DNA of 64,000 bases. Source: Kibdelosporangium persicum. Its GTDB lineage: Bacteria > Actinomycetota > Actinomycetes > Mycobacteriales > Pseudonocardiaceae. Below the pieces are notes generated by a model. That model saw only the letters and a program-made list of their open reading frames with translations. It had not been told where the DNA came from and ran no database searches. The stretch lies in contig NZ_JAAATY010000001.1 in assembly GCF_013280595.1 (NCBI RefSeq), forward strand, positions 687,987 to 751,986, in the 5' to 3' direction. Every line of letters begins with the position of its first letter. The first letter of the stretch is position 1. The translations under genes and the position numbers were made by a program. This document shows, one piece after another, positions 8,870-18,533 of the stretch.

Positions 8870-9481
8870 TCAATGCGCGGGCACGCCGTTGGTGGCGATC
8901 CAGCGTTCGACCGAGTACTCCACCAGGGTGATCAGCGTCTGCTTGGTCGACTCCCGATCCCTTGCGTCACAACGGACGATCGGCACCCGGGGATCGATGG
9001 CCAGCGCCTCGCGCACGTCTTCGATCCGGTGCAGCAGTTCGCCGTCGAAGCAGTTCAGGCCGATGATGTACGGCAGGCCGTGCTCCTCGAAGAAGTCCAC
9101 CGGCGAGAACGAGTCGGCCAGCCTGCGGGTGTCGGCGAGCACCACCGCGCCGATCGCGCCGCGGACCAGGTCGTCCCACATGAACCAGAACCGTTGCTGG
9201 CCGGGCGTTCCGAACAGGTAGAGGATCAGGTCGGTGTCGAGCGACACGCGGCCGAAGTCCATCGCCACCGTCGTCGTCGCCTTGCCCGGGGTCGCTTCGA
9301 GGTCGTCGATGCCGATGCTCGCCTCGGTCATCACCGCCTCGGTGGTCAACGGCATGATCTCGGAGACCGAGCCGACAAAGGTCGTCTTGCCTGCCCCGAA
9401 ACCACCGGCCACCACGATCTTCACCGACGTCATCGTCGGCCCGGCTGCTTGCTGCGCGGTCCTATAGCCGGCGGAGTCCAC
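8870..9481 (-). CDS. cvnD: conservon GTP/ATP-binding protein CvnD
   Basis: A 203-residue Ras-like NTPase of the actinobacterial conservon. The P-loop GGFGAGKTT is at residues 26-34; FGTPGQQRFWFMW contains the DxxG-region equivalent GTPGQ. Conservon GTPases work with CvnA, B and C as a membrane-associated G-protein-like switch affecting development and secondary metabolism. The GTG start at 9481 gives the family's usual MDS... N-terminus and overlaps the cvnC stop by 20 bases; an internal ATG at 9433 is the alternative. Confidence 0.88.
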   Translation of the reverse strand: MDSAGYRTAQQAAGPTMTSVKIVVAGGFGAGKTTFVGSVSEIMPLTTEAVMTEASIGIDDLEATPGKATTTVAMDFGRVSLDTDLILYLFGTPGQQRFWFMWDDLVRGAIGAVVLADTRRLADSFSPVDFFEEHGLPYIIGLNCFDGELLHRIEDVREALAIDPRVPIVRCDARDRESTKQTLITLVEYSVERWIATNGVPAH

Positions 9482-9971
9482 CCAAAACCCTTTCCATCAA
9501 CGCGAGATGTGACGAACCGCCGGACAGGCCGGTCGTCCGGTGGACGATCACCAACCCGGTCGCGACCATGTCCCCGAGCACGATCTTGGCTACTTGCAAA
9601 GGCATGTTGAGCTCGGCGGAGACCTCCGCGACCGACTTGGGCGTACGGCACAGCTGCGCGATCGCCTGGTGCTCGATCTCCAGTGGCCCGTCGTCGGCGA
9701 TTCCCTCGAACTTCGTGGAGATCAGCGCCTCCACCCGCAGGTCGGTGTCCGCTTTGGTGCGGCCGCCGGTCATCGCGTACGGGCGGACCATGGCCGGGTC
9801 GTCGTCAGGCATCTCCACCAGCACCGGTTGAGGCGGGCAGACCGGCGGCCGGGGCCGCGGTCCCGGCGCCGGTTCGGCTTCGGCCTGCTCGTCGGCCCGC
9901 CTGCCGAACGTCAGTCCATTCAGGACGTCGGCGAAGGTCGGACTGGGTGGCGCGTCCTCGTGGATCGTCAT
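9462..9971 (-). CDS. cvnC: conservon DUF742 protein CvnC
   Basis: A 169-residue DUF742 protein. The first about 70 residues are a variable acidic and proline-rich linker. VRPYAMTGGRT starts the conserved winged-helix-like domain, which continues through HQAIAQLCRTPKSVAEVSAELNMPLQVAKIVLGDMVATGLVIVH. It is the third gene of the cvn operon, 7 bases after cvnB, and overlaps cvnD. In characterised conservons this protein bridges the sensor kinase module and the GTPase. Confidence 0.88.
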   Translation of the reverse strand: MTIHEDAPPSPTFADVLNGLTFGRRADEQAEAEPAPGPRPRPPVCPPQPVLVEMPDDDPAMVRPYAMTGGRTKADTDLRVEALISTKFEGIADDGPLEIEHQAIAQLCRTPKSVAEVSAELNMPLQVAKIVLGDMVATGLVIVHRTTGLSGGSSHLALMERVLGGLRRL

Positions 9972-9978
9972 GGAACCC

Positions 9979-10416
9979 TCACACCGCTGCCCCGGTCATC
10001 CCCCTCGCGCCCTGCAGCGCCGCACGCAGTTCGGGGGTGAGCATCTGGCCGACCCGGTCGACCAGCATGGTCATCTCGTAGGCGATCTGCCCGATGTCGC
10101 AGGTCGGCGCGGCGAGCACGGCGAGCGACGACCCGTCGCTGATCGACATCAGCAGCAGGATTCCGCGCTCCATCTCCACGACGGTCTCCTTGACCGGACC
10201 GGCCTCGAAGCACCGGGACGCGCCGTGCGTCAGGCTGACCAGGCCGGACGCCACGGCGGCCAGCTGGTCGGCGCGGTCGACGGGCAGGCGGGCGGACGCG
10301 GTGAGCAGCAGGCCGTCGGCGGACACCACGACCGCGTGCGCCACGCCGGCGACTCGCTCGGCGAAGTCGTTGACCAGCCAGCCGAACTGGTGCGACTGGG
10401 ATGGGGGCGAAGTCAT
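9979..10416 (-). CDS. cvnB: conservon roadblock/LC7 protein CvnB
   Basis: A 145-residue roadblock/LC7-domain protein ([31 protein letters not shown], then [16 protein letters not shown]). Proteins of this fold act as regulators or scaffolds of small GTPases and would pair with CvnD. The ATG at 10416 overlaps the cvnA stop as ATGA and follows an AGGAG site, showing translational coupling. Confidence 0.9.
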   Translation of the reverse strand: MTSPPSQSHQFGWLVNDFAERVAGVAHAVVVSADGLLLTASARLPVDRADQLAAVASGLVSLTHGASRCFEAGPVKETVVEMERGILLLMSISDGSSLAVLAAPTCDIGQIAYEMTMLVDRVGQMLTPELRAALQGARGMTGAAV

Positions 10417-13223
10417 GGACTCTCCTGTTGTCCGTTCTGGTTGCCGGCCAGGCTGCGCCGGCCGTTGCTCAGTCCGCGCTGGAGTCCGTCCAGCCGGCCC
10501 CGAACCTCCTGTGCCCCTCGTTCACCCCGCACCAGGCCCTCGCCGAACCCCGGCGGCGAGGTGATGCTCCCGGGTACGAGCTTCTCCCGCGGGACGCGCT
10601 GCGGCAAGCCCGCGGACGTGACACCTTCGGGGGACTTCGCGGCCGCTTCGGCCGCACGGAAACCGTTGTCACACTCGGGATGGACGGGCACGACGCCCGC
10701 GCCGGCGCGCCCTCGGGCACGGGACAGCCCGTCCTGTAGGCCGCCCAGCCGTTCCCGCAACGCCTCCGCTTCCCGCCTGCCACGGATCTCCGGCAGCCGG
10801 CGGCCGTTGGCGATGCTGCCGGGAACCAGTTTCTCCCGCGGAACCCGTTGCGGCAGACCGGCTTTGGTGACGCCCCCCGGTGGCTCGGCGACCGCCCGCG
10901 CGGTCTGGAACCCCTGGTCCGCGGCGAACTGCCACGTCTCGGTGTGCGCCTCGGCGGCCGGCCTGGCCGAATCGGTCCCGGTGAACCAGGCCGAGATCAT
11001 CGCGTCGAAGATCGGCGTGGTCTCGTGGATGTCGCGCTCGCGCTCGTCCGGCGGCGGCTCGGACGGGGCGACCGGGTCCCACCAGCTGGTGGGGGTCGCC
11101 TCCTGCTTCTGGGGCGCGGCAGGCGATTCGTCGGTGCCCGCCAGCGGATCGCAGGTCATGAACAGGTCACCCCTGACCGGATTGTGGGCCGCGACGGCCG
11201 GCGTGGTGTGCACCGGCGCCGCACCGTTCGACAGCCGGGACACAATGTCCGAAGTGGACACCTTGTGCCCGTTGGCGCTTGGCGTCCCGCGTTGTTCCTC
11301 CGGCTCACCGTCGGACAGCAGGTCGGCCGGGATGGTCATGGTCGCCCTGATGCCCTGGATGTCCTTGCCGCCGTGCAGTTCCACCCGGACGTTGTGCCTG
11401 CCGGCCAGCCTGCCTACGACGAACAGGCCCATCCGGCGGGAGGCTGAGGCGTCCAGCTGGCCACCGTCCGCCAGCCGGGCGTTGGCCTCGGCGATCTCCT
11501 CGTCGCGCATGCCGATGCCACTGTCGAGCACGTCGACCGACACGGTGCCGTCGTCCGCGAGTCTGCTGGCGATCGTCACCTTGGTCGCCGGCGCGGAGAA
11601 CGCCGTGGCATTGTCCAGGAGTTCCGCCGTGAGCCTGACCAGATCACGGGCCGCGTAGCCGACGACCGTCAGCGGAGGCGGTGGCTGGACGACAACTCGT
11701 TGGTACTGCTCGATCTCCGACACGGCGGCGCGCAGCAGGTCGGCCAGCTCGACCGGCGGCCCGGCGCGGCGGGCCAGCTCGTTGCCGGACGAGAGCACCA
11801 TCAGGTTCTCGTTGTTGCGCCGCATCCGGGTGGCCAGATGGTCCAACTGGAACAGTGTGGCCAGCTGGTCGGGGTCTTCCTCGTCCCGCTCCAGCCGGTC
11901 CAGCAGGTGCAACTGCCGTTGCACCAGCCCCTGGCTGCGCCGCGAGAGGTTGACGAACACGTCGCCGTAACTCGCACGCAGGTGGGCTTGTTCGGCGGCC
12001 AGCCGCAACGCCTGGTCCTGCACGGCGTCGAAGGCACGCGCCACCTGGCCCAGTTCGTCCTTCGTCGTCACCGGAACCGGTGCCACCAAAGGCGGCAGCA
12101 ACGCACCGGTCCGCAGACCGGCGACCGCCTCGGGCAGTTTGTGATCCGCGACCGCCAGCGCGCTGCGCCGCAGAATCCTCAGCGAGCCAACGAGTTGACG
12201 GCCGACGACGACCACGACAGCGGCCGCGAGCAGCATCGCGGCGAACAGTACGACCGAGACCAGTCCGGCCGCGTCGCTCGCCTCGTCCTGCAACCGGGCG
12301 GACGTCACACTCAGCTCGCGGGCGAGGACTCCCGCGACGGTCGCCAGCGCGCCGATGGTGAGCTGGGAACTCGTCTGCCAGTCGGCGAGGTTGATCGACA
12401 CGCTGACCGGTCGCGTCTCCGGCTGTTCGAGCACCTGACCGATCAGCCGGTCCCGGGTCGTCACCCCCGCGCCGCTGACTGTCCTGTCGTACTCCTGCCG
12501 CTGCGCCTGGCTGGCCGACGCGCGGAAATCGCCGATCCTGGCGTCCAGCCGGGACTGTGACGCCCGGAGTGCTTCGAGCTCGGCGAACGGCAACGAGCCG
12601 CGGGCCGCACCGGTGGAGACCATCGCCTGTTGCAGGTAGACCTCTTCGTTGGCCAGCTGCAGGTCGTGCAGTGCCGCCGCCGTCCCGGACAGCGCCGGGT
12701 CGGTGATCTCACCGGCCAGCGCCTTGTCGAAGTTCAGCAGCGTGGTGAGCATCTCGGTGTAGCGGGCCAGCACCGCCGGCGCGTCCGGCGCGGACCTGGT
12801 GACCTGGTCACGCAGCCTGCTGAGCGGTTCCAGCAGGCCGGCCACCTGCCGAGCGGTGTCCCGTGCGGCAGGCGTGGCGAACTCGACCGCCTCGGCCGCC
12901 CGGCTCATCGCCGCCCAGTTGACGTCGGTCACCTGGTACTCCTGCCGCAGTTCCGCGCCGGGCCGGCTCGCCGCGGAGACGAGCAGCTTCGCGGACTCCG
13001 CCCGTTCCTGCTGCAGCCCGTCGATCACCTTGCCGAGCTGGTCGGACAGTGCCACCAGCAGGTCGACCCGGCGATAGGAGTCGGCCCTCGCCACCTGGTC
13101 GTGGATCTGCACGGCGCCGAGGGCGACGACGAAGACCAGCGGGACCAGCGTGACCGCGGCGAGTTTGGTGCGCAGGTGCCAGTCCCGCCAGCGCAGCATC
13201 CGTGCTCGTCCTGTGCTGGTCAC
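10413..13223 (-). CDS. cvnA: conservon sensor histidine kinase CvnA (NIT-HAMP-HATPase)
   Basis: About 936 residues from the GTG at 13223, which has GGGAG ten bases upstream; the frame is open to 13274 and an ATG at 13199 is also possible. After a basic N-terminus comes a membrane helix ([18 protein letters not shown]), a roughly 270-residue extracytoplasmic nitrate/nitrite-sensing (NIT)-like domain, a second helix ([18 protein letters not shown]), HAMP, and a HATPase_c domain ([18 protein letters not shown]). The long disordered C-terminal tail carries the motif [11 protein letters not shown] twice; related kinases usually have one tail motif of this type. It is first gene of the operon and divergent from the DUF485 gene. 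Confidence 0.85.
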   Translation of the reverse strand: MTSTGRARMLRWRDWHLRTKLAAVTLVPLVFVVALGAVQIHDQVARADSYRRVDLLVALSDQLGKVIDGLQQERAESAKLLVSAASRPGAELRQEYQVTDVNWAAMSRAAEAVEFATPAARDTARQVAGLLEPLSRLRDQVTRSAPDAPAVLARYTEMLTTLLNFDKALAGEITDPALSGTAAALHDLQLANEEVYLQQAMVSTGAARGSLPFAELEALRASQSRLDARIGDFRASASQAQRQEYDRTVSGAGVTTRDRLIGQVLEQPETRPVSVSINLADWQTSSQLTIGALATVAGVLARELSVTSARLQDEASDAAGLVSVVLFAAMLLAAAVVVVVGRQLVGSLRILRRSALAVADHKLPEAVAGLRTGALLPPLVAPVPVTTKDELGQVARAFDAVQDQALRLAAEQAHLRASYGDVFVNLSRRSQGLVQRQLHLLDRLERDEEDPDQLATLFQLDHLATRMRRNNENLMVLSSGNELARRAGPPVELADLLRAAVSEIEQYQRVVVQPPPPLTVVGYAARDLVRLTAELLDNATAFSAPATKVTIASRLADDGTVSVDVLDSGIGMRDEEIAEANARLADGGQLDASASRRMGLFVVGRLAGRHNVRVELHGGKDIQGIRATMTIPADLLSDGEPEEQRGTPSANGHKVSTSDIVSRLSNGAAPVHTTPAVAAHNPVRGDLFMTCDPLAGTDESPAAPQKQEATPTSWWDPVAPSEPPPDERERDIHETTPIFDAMISAWFTGTDSARPAAEAHTETWQFAADQGFQTARAVAEPPGGVTKAGLPQRVPREKLVPGSIANGRRLPEIRGRREAEALRERLGGLQDGLSRARGRAGAGVVPVHPECDNGFRAAEAAAKSPEGVTSAGLPQRVPREKLVPGSITSPPGFGEGLVRGERGAQEVRGRLDGLQRGLSNGRRSLAGNQNGQQESP

Positions 13224-13723
13224 TGTCACAACACTCCCAATGCGCGCAGTCGCTTTACTGCGTTGCCTCATCAAAGACGGGGATCAATTACTCGCACCGT
13301 ACGGTTTCGCGGGGTGTCGGCACCCCATCGGGAAGTGCCGGACCCAGATGCTACCCGAGAAGATTGGTCAATCAATGGCCCGAACGGGGTTCACCCGCGG
13401 TTCACCACCCCGAGCATTTGCCCAGGGGAACTTTATGCCCCGATTGGGCGAAGATTTTCCGGTGACGCAAGGCCACCCGCGCCGGCCGACCGCCCCGAGT
13501 CCACCCGGATCGGTCACAGTGGACCACCGGCAGTGGTGTCGTCGCAGCTCAGCGGCCAGACACGCTACGAAACAACGAGATTCACCCGGAAGTGTGACCG
13601 TCGCCCCTCAGGTACCGCCCGGACCCGGCCGATGCAGTGACAGACCGCCCGGCGACACAGTGGACAACCCCAAACTCGCAGCTATTATGACGCCCGCCGA
13701 TAACCGTGCCGGGAAGGTACATA
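13224..13723. other. long divergent intergenic region, no gene supported
   Basis: About 500 bases separate cvnA (minus) and the DUF485 gene (plus) and must hold both promoters. Open frames here are short or antisense-like and lack ribosome sites. A small hairpin GGGGTGTCGGCACCCC sits near 13313. The stretch before 13724 is relatively A/T-rich and is the likely plus-strand promoter zone. Confidence 0.5.
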
Positions 13724-14098
13724 ATGACGCACTGGTCCGGCCGAACCACTTCGGCCAGATTTGACGGAATCGACTCACCGGGAGAAATAGAAGAACCAGA
13801 AGGGCCCGACTTCGTCCGTATTCAACAGAGCGACGAATTCGTACGACTGCGATCCGTCCTGCGCCGGTTCGTGTTCCCGGTGGCCCTGTTGTTCTTCGGC
13901 TGGTACCTCGGTTTCGTGGTGCTGGCCGCGTACTTCGCCGAGTTCATGAGTCACCGCCTGGTCGGCGCGATCAACGTCGGGCTCGTGCTGGGCCTGCTGC
14001 AGTTCGTCAGCACGCTGCTGATCACCCTGTGGTACCGGAGCTACGCCAGGCGCCGGATCGACCCGCGGGTCGCCGCGCTGCGGAAGGCCCATTCATGA
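13724..14098 (+). CDS. DUF485 membrane protein (symporter partner)
   Basis: A 124-residue protein from the ATG at 13724, which has GGGAAGG 7 bases upstream; a GTG at 13706 would add six residues. The acidic N-terminus leads into the DUF485 core, with two membrane helices (FVFPVALLFFGWYLGFVVLAA and VGLVLGLLQFVSTLLITLWY) around a conserved short loop. DUF485 genes commonly precede actP-type solute:sodium symporters, as here, and the stop overlaps the next start as ATGA. Its own function is unknown. Confidence 0.85.
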   Translation: MTHWSGRTTSARFDGIDSPGEIEEPEGPDFVRIQQSDEFVRLRSVLRRFVFPVALLFFGWYLGFVVLAAYFAEFMSHRLVGAINVGLVLGLLQFVSTLLITLWYRSYARRRIDPRVAALRKAHS

Positions 14099-15672
14099 GC
14101 ACCGATGTCGGCAGCCCCGGGCTGAACATGGCCGTGTTCGGGCTGTTCGTCGTGGTCACGCTGGTGATCGTGGCGAACGTCAACCGCAGGCACGCCACCG
14201 CCAACGACTACTTCACCGCGGGCGGCGCGTTCGGCGGCGGCAAGAACGGCCTCGCGCTGTCCGGTGACTTCCTGTCGGCCGCGTCGTTCCTCGGCATCGC
14301 CGGGGCGATCGCGATCCACGGCTACGACGGGTTCCTCTTCTCCATCGGGTTCCTGGTGGCCTGGCTGGTCAACCTGCTGCTGATCGCCGAACTGGTGCGC
14401 AACACCGGCCGGTTCACCATGGGCGACGTGCTCTCGTACCGGATGCGCGCCCGCCCGGTCCGGGCCGCGGCGGCCACGTCGACCCTCGTCATCTCCTTCT
14501 TCTACATGCTGGCGCAGATGGCCGGCGCGGGCGGCGTGGTCGCGTTGCTGCTCGGCGTGCACGACGGCACCGGCCAGGCGGTCGTGATCACCGTGGTCGG
14601 CGTGGTGATGATGCTGTACGTGCTGGTCGGCGGCATGCGCGGGACCACGTGGGTGCAGATCATCAAGGCCGCCATGCTGGTGCTGTGCGTGGCGTTGATG
14701 ACCGTGTTCCTGCTCGGCAAGTTCGGCTTCGACCTGTCGGCGCTGCTGCGGCAGGCCGCCGCCAACAACGTCAAGGGCGAGCGGATCCTCGACCCCGGCG
14801 GGATGTTCGGCAGGAGCGGCACCAGCAAGCTCAACTTCATCTCACTGGCGCTGGCGCTGGTGCTCGGCGCCGCGGGCCTGCCGCACGTGCTGATGCGCTT
14901 CTACACGGTGCCCAACGCCGTGCAGGCCCGGCGGTCGGTGATCTGGGCGGTGGGCACGATGACCGTGTTCTACCTGGCGACGTTGATCATCGGTTACGGC
15001 GCTTCGGCCTTGGTCGGCTCGCGGCGCATCCTGTCCGCGACGGGTGGGCAGAACTCCGCGGCGCCGCTGCTGGCGTACGAGATCGGCGGCACGCTGCTGC
15101 TCGGCGTCGTCGCCGCGGTGGCGTTCGCGACGATCCTCGCTGTGGTGGCGGGTTTGACGCTGACCGCGTCGGCGTCGTTCGCCCATGACGTGTACGCCAA
15201 CATCTTCAAGCGCGGCAGGGCCAACCCGGGCAGCGAGGTCCGCGTGGCGCGGCTGACGGCGGTCGTCGTCGGCGGGCTGGCCATCGCCGGCGGCATCCTG
15301 GCCAACGGGCAGAACGTGGCGTTCCTCGTCGGACTGGCGTTCGCGTTCGCCGCCTCGGCCAACCTGTCCACTTTGCTCTACTCGCTGTTCTGGCGCCGGT
15401 TCAACACCAGCGGCACGTTGTGGGGCATGTACGGCGGCCTGGTGTCCTGCCTGGCGCTCGTGGCCGTGTCACCGGTCGTGTCCGGCAGGCCGTGGTCGCT
15501 CTTCCCGTCCGTGGACTTCGCCTGGTTCCCGTTGAGCAACCCGGGAATCGTGTCGATCCCGGTCTCGTTCGTCCTCGGCTTCCTCGGCACCGTGCTCAGC
15601 CGCGACAAGGGCGACGAGCGCAAGCAGGCCGAGATGGAGGTCCGCTCCCTGACCGGCCTCACCCCCTCGTGA
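14095..15672 (+). CDS. solute:sodium symporter family protein (ActP-like monocarboxylate/acetate permease)
   Basis: A 525-residue SSS-family transporter with about 13 membrane helices. The N-terminal DYFTAGG, the first helices GLALSGDFLSAASFLGIAG and the motif MLAQMAGAGGVVALLLG match the acetate/cation symporter branch. It uses the sodium gradient to import small monocarboxylates. The start ATG 14095 overlaps the DUF485 stop, so the two are translationally coupled. The stop (15670-15672) lies in the left arm of palindromic repeat copy 2. Confidence 0.85.
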   Translation: MSTDVGSPGLNMAVFGLFVVVTLVIVANVNRRHATANDYFTAGGAFGGGKNGLALSGDFLSAASFLGIAGAIAIHGYDGFLFSIGFLVAWLVNLLLIAELVRNTGRFTMGDVLSYRMRARPVRAAAATSTLVISFFYMLAQMAGAGGVVALLLGVHDGTGQAVVITVVGVVMMLYVLVGGMRGTTWVQIIKAAMLVLCVALMTVFLLGKFGFDLSALLRQAAANNVKGERILDPGGMFGRSGTSKLNFISLALALVLGAAGLPHVLMRFYTVPNAVQARRSVIWAVGTMTVFYLATLIIGYGASALVGSRRILSATGGQNSAAPLLAYEIGGTLLLGVVAAVAFATILAVVAGLTLTASASFAHDVYANIFKRGRANPGSEVRVARLTAVVVGGLAIAGGILANGQNVAFLVGLAFAFAASANLSTLLYSLFWRRFNTSGTLWGMYGGLVSCLALVAVSPVVSGRPWSLFPSVDFAWFPLSNPGIVSIPVSFVLGFLGTVLSRDKGDERKQAEMEVRSLTGLTPS

Positions 15673-15717
15673 GTGTTTATCGGTGTTCTAACCCTGATAA
15701 ACACTCACGAGGGGGTG
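15660..15717. repeat. dispersed palindromic repeat, copy 2; terminator-like
   Basis: Perfect 22-bp arms (15660-15681 and 15696-15717), including CTCGTGAGTGTTTATC and its complement, enclose the 14-base loop GGTGTTCTAACCCT. The loop is the reverse complement of the copy 1 loop apart from one base, so copies 1 and 2 are the same element in opposite orientation. The left arm supplies the TGA stop of the symporter gene. The element lies about 100 bases before the polyamine operon. Confidence 0.8.
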
Positions 15718-15818
15718 GCAGGCTGGGGCGGGTCGTCCGGCCGAGTGACGAGGCACACCGTGTCGATCTCGTAAGTGGATTTCGTCGTGGGGCAGACCTG
15801 GACCTATGCTTGCCCGCT

Positions 15819-17360
15819 GTGATCGACGCCCTCCCGCTGGCGCCGGAGCGCATCAGAGCGTTCCTGGACGACCGCAGGCCACCCACCCCGTGTCTCGTGA
15901 TCGACCTCGACACGGTGCGGGAAAGCCATACCAGGCTGCGGGAAGCACTCCCGGAAGCGAGGATGTACTACGCCGTCAAGGCCAACCCGGCGCCGGAGAT
16001 CATCAGGCTGCTGGCCGCCGAGGGGTGCGGCTTCGACGTGGCGGGGCGCGAGGAAATCGACCTGGTCCTCGGCCAGGGCGCCCGGCCGGAGCTGATCTCG
16101 TACGGCAATCCGATCAAGAAGGCCCGGGACATCGCGTACGCCCACCGGGTGGGTGTCCGGCGGTTCACCTTCGACAGCGAGACCGACCTGGAGACGATCG
16201 CCACCTTCGCGCCGGGCTCAGGCGTGTCCTGCCGGATCCTGGTGGACGGCACCGGATCGCAGACGCCGTTCGGGCACAAGTTCGGGTGCGCGCCCGCGAT
16301 GGCCGCCCGGCTGCTCGTCCGGGCCGCGGCACTCGGTCTTGACCCCGAAGGCGTAGCGTTCCACGTCGGCTCCCAGCACCTCGATCCAGCGGCGTGGGAG
16401 CCGTGGATCGCCGCGGCGGGCGACGTCACCCGATCGGTCGCCGCGCAGGGGGTCGCCCTGCGGGGCTTGAACATCGGCGGCGGCTTCCCCGGCCGGTACC
16501 TGGTCGACCCGCCGCCGCTGAGCGCGTACGCCGACACGATCCGTGCCGCGATCGCACGGCATTTCGACCACCCGGTCGACCTGGCCATCGAGCCCGGCCG
16601 GGTGCTCGTCGCCGAGGCGGGCGTGATCCGCAGCGAGGTCGTGCTGGTGTCGCGCAAATCCGACACCGACGACAAACGCTGGGTCTACCTGGACATCGGG
16701 CGCTACGGCGGGATGGCCGAAACTGAGAACGAGGCCATCGCGTACCGGTTACAGACCGCGCACGACGACGAGCCGTGCGGTCCCGTAGTGATCGCCGGGC
16801 CTTCGTGCGACGGTGATGACGTGCTGTACCAACGCACTCGTTACGACCTGCCGCTCTCGTTACAGGCAGGCGACTACGTCGACATTCTGAGTACGGGTGC
16901 GTACACGCAGAGCTACTCTTCGGTGGCTTTCAACGGGTTCCCGCCGCTGCGGACGTATTTTGTCGGCGGCCATCCGGCTTCGGTGCCGTCCGAGGCCGGT
17001 GAGGTCGGCGAGTTCGCCGGCCGGCACGTGCTGGCCGAGTTCGAGGGCGTGTCGGCGGAGCTGCTGGACGACGCCCCGTTCCTGTGCGAGAGCCTGCAAC
17101 GCGCGCTCGAGAAGGCCGGCGCGACCGTGTGCGACATGACGTTCAAGCAGTTCGAGCCGCAGGGTGTGACCGTGCTGGCGCTGCTGTCGGAGTCGCACGC
17201 GTCCATCCACTCGTACCCGGAACGTGGTGCGGTGTTCATCGACGTGTTCACCTGCGGCCGGGTCGCTGACCCTGAGTTGGCGGTGAACTTGTTGCGGGAC
17301 ATGCTCAACGCGGGCGTGTCCCGGATCAGTGTTATCCACAGAGGACAGGAGGACCGGTGA
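15819..17360 (+). CDS. ornithine decarboxylase / S-adenosylmethionine decarboxylase fusion
   Basis: A 513-residue two-domain protein. Residues 1 to about 385 are a fold-III PLP decarboxylase: YYAVKANP with PLP-binding Lys54, GGGFPG, EPGR, and GPSCDGDDV with active-site Cys330, the ornithine-type motif. Residues from about 390 form a prokaryotic AdoMet decarboxylase: LSESHASIHSYPE, where self-cleavage before Ser459 would generate the pyruvoyl cofactor, and FIDVFTCG. It would make putrescine and decarboxylated AdoMet, the two substrates of the next gene's product. The start is GTG 15819 with no ribosome site; TATGCT at 15805 suggests a leaderless transcript. The stop overlaps spermidine synthase as GTGA. 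Confidence 0.85.
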   Translation: MIDALPLAPERIRAFLDDRRPPTPCLVIDLDTVRESHTRLREALPEARMYYAVKANPAPEIIRLLAAEGCGFDVAGREEIDLVLGQGARPELISYGNPIKKARDIAYAHRVGVRRFTFDSETDLETIATFAPGSGVSCRILVDGTGSQTPFGHKFGCAPAMAARLLVRAAALGLDPEGVAFHVGSQHLDPAAWEPWIAAAGDVTRSVAAQGVALRGLNIGGGFPGRYLVDPPPLSAYADTIRAAIARHFDHPVDLAIEPGRVLVAEAGVIRSEVVLVSRKSDTDDKRWVYLDIGRYGGMAETENEAIAYRLQTAHDDEPCGPVVIAGPSCDGDDVLYQRTRYDLPLSLQAGDYVDILSTGAYTQSYSSVAFNGFPPLRTYFVGGHPASVPSEAGEVGEFAGRHVLAEFEGVSAELLDDAPFLCESLQRALEKAGATVCDMTFKQFEPQGVTVLALLSESHASIHSYPERGAVFIDVFTCGRVADPELAVNLLRDMLNAGVSRISVIHRGQEDR

Positions 17361-18199
17361 GGATCGAGGAGCCCGTCGGCGCCGGTCTGACCCGTGTGTG
17401 GCAGGTCGACGACGTGATCGTCGACACCCGTACGGCGTTCCAGCACCTGGTGATCGGCAAGACCGCGCAGGGCGTTTCGTTGTTCTGCGACAACGAACGG
17501 CAGAGCACGGACTTCAGCCAGCTCGTGTACCACGAGGCCCTGATGGTGCCGGCGTTCCTGCTGGCTGCCCAGATCGAGCGGGTGCTCATCGTGGGGTCCA
17601 GCGAGGGCGTGGCCAGCCAGATGGCCGTCCAGGCGGGCGCCACGGTGGTCCACCACGTCGACATCGACACCGAGGCCGTCAAGTTGTGCGCACAGCATCT
17701 GCCGTACGGCTACACGGTCGAGGAGCTCGCAGCCGCTGAGCAAGGCGACGGGCCCGTGCGCGTGCTGTACGCCGACGGTTTCGAGTACATCCGTACGACC
17801 GACGAGCGGTACGACATCGTGGTCGTGGACCTGCCTGACGAGCAGGACGACGCCGACGCCCAGCAGAACCGGCTCTACGGCGCCGACTTCCTGGAAATGT
17901 GCAAGCGGCTGCTCACGCCCGGCGGCGTGGTCGCGTACCAGGGCGGCTGCCCGACCCTGTGGCGCAACTCGACGCTGGTCAAGTGCTGGCGCCGGTTCGA
18001 GCAGGTCTTCCAGGCACCGGTGTACTTCGGCTCCGACGAGCACGAGTGGGCGTTCTTCTTCGGCACCTCGGCGGAGAACCCGGTGGAGGAGATGGTCTCC
18101 AGGCTGCCTTCGCTGGCCTACCGCCCGAAGACCATCGACGCTCTCACCCTGCGTGGTTCGACGGTGCCGCCGATCAGCCTGCGCGCAGCTCCTGCGTGA
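17357..18199 (+). CDS. speE: spermidine synthase
   Basis: A 280-residue aminopropyltransferase. RVLIVGSSEGVASQMAVQAG is the AdoMet-binding first strand and loop, HHVDIDTEAVKLC the acidic second strand, and YDIVVVDLPDEQ the catalytic region. QSTDFSQLVYHEALMVPA corresponds to the conserved N-terminal substrate loop. It transfers the aminopropyl group of decarboxylated AdoMet to putrescine. The GTG start at 17357 has AGGAGG upstream and overlaps the decarboxylase fusion's stop, so the two genes form a compact operon. Its end overlaps the convergent DUF3817 gene by 26 bases. Confidence 0.85.
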   Translation: MRIEEPVGAGLTRVWQVDDVIVDTRTAFQHLVIGKTAQGVSLFCDNERQSTDFSQLVYHEALMVPAFLLAAQIERVLIVGSSEGVASQMAVQAGATVVHHVDIDTEAVKLCAQHLPYGYTVEELAAAEQGDGPVRVLYADGFEYIRTTDERYDIVVVDLPDEQDDADAQQNRLYGADFLEMCKRLLTPGGVVAYQGGCPTLWRNSTLVKCWRRFEQVFQAPVYFGSDEHEWAFFFGTSAENPVEEMVSRLPSLAYRPKTIDALTLRGSTVPPISLRAAPA

Positions 18200-18533
18200 C
18201 CTTCCGTTCGGCCACGAACGACACGAACGGGATCATGCCGGCGAGCAGGACCAGCCCGGTCCTGACGATCGGCCACCGGGCCTTGAGCCCGAGGTCGACC
18301 GTCAGGACCAGGTAGACGACGTAGAGGAAGCCGTGCACCGGGCCGACGATCTTGCTGTACTGCGGCTGGTCGAACCCGTAGTTCATGATCATCGCGCCGA
18401 CCAGGGCGAGCAGGCCGACACCGACGATGTAGGCGAGCACCCGGTACCGGGCCAACGCACCCTTCAGACCGGGGGCGGCGGTGTCGCGGGCCGGGCTCTC
18501 CTCGTTGGTGACGATGGGTTCAGGGGCGGTCAT
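18174..18533 (-). CDS. DUF3817 membrane protein
   Basis: A 119-residue integral membrane protein with three or four helices (RVLAYIVGVGLLALVGAMIM, IVGPVHGFLYVVYLVLTVDL and IVRTGLVLLAGMIPFVSFVAE). The segment VGPVHGFLYVVYL is the DUF3817 signature. Function unknown. Its start overlaps the upstream gene by 14 bases, so the two are probably co-transcribed. Confidence 0.85.
   Translation of the reverse strand: MTAPEPIVTNEESPARDTAAPGLKGALARYRVLAYIVGVGLLALVGAMIMNYGFDQPQYSKIVGPVHGFLYVVYLVLTVDLGLKARWPIVRTGLVLLAGMIPFVSFVAERKVTQELRAG

Noticed and set aside
9970-11658. 562-codon plus-strand open frame over cvnA and cvnB
   Set aside because: The conservon genes on the other strand have full domain support; this frame has none.
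13310-13330. Riboswitch-like structure before cvnA or the DUF485 gene
   Set aside because: Only a simple 6-bp hairpin (GGGGTG / CACCCC) is seen, with no conserved aptamer features.
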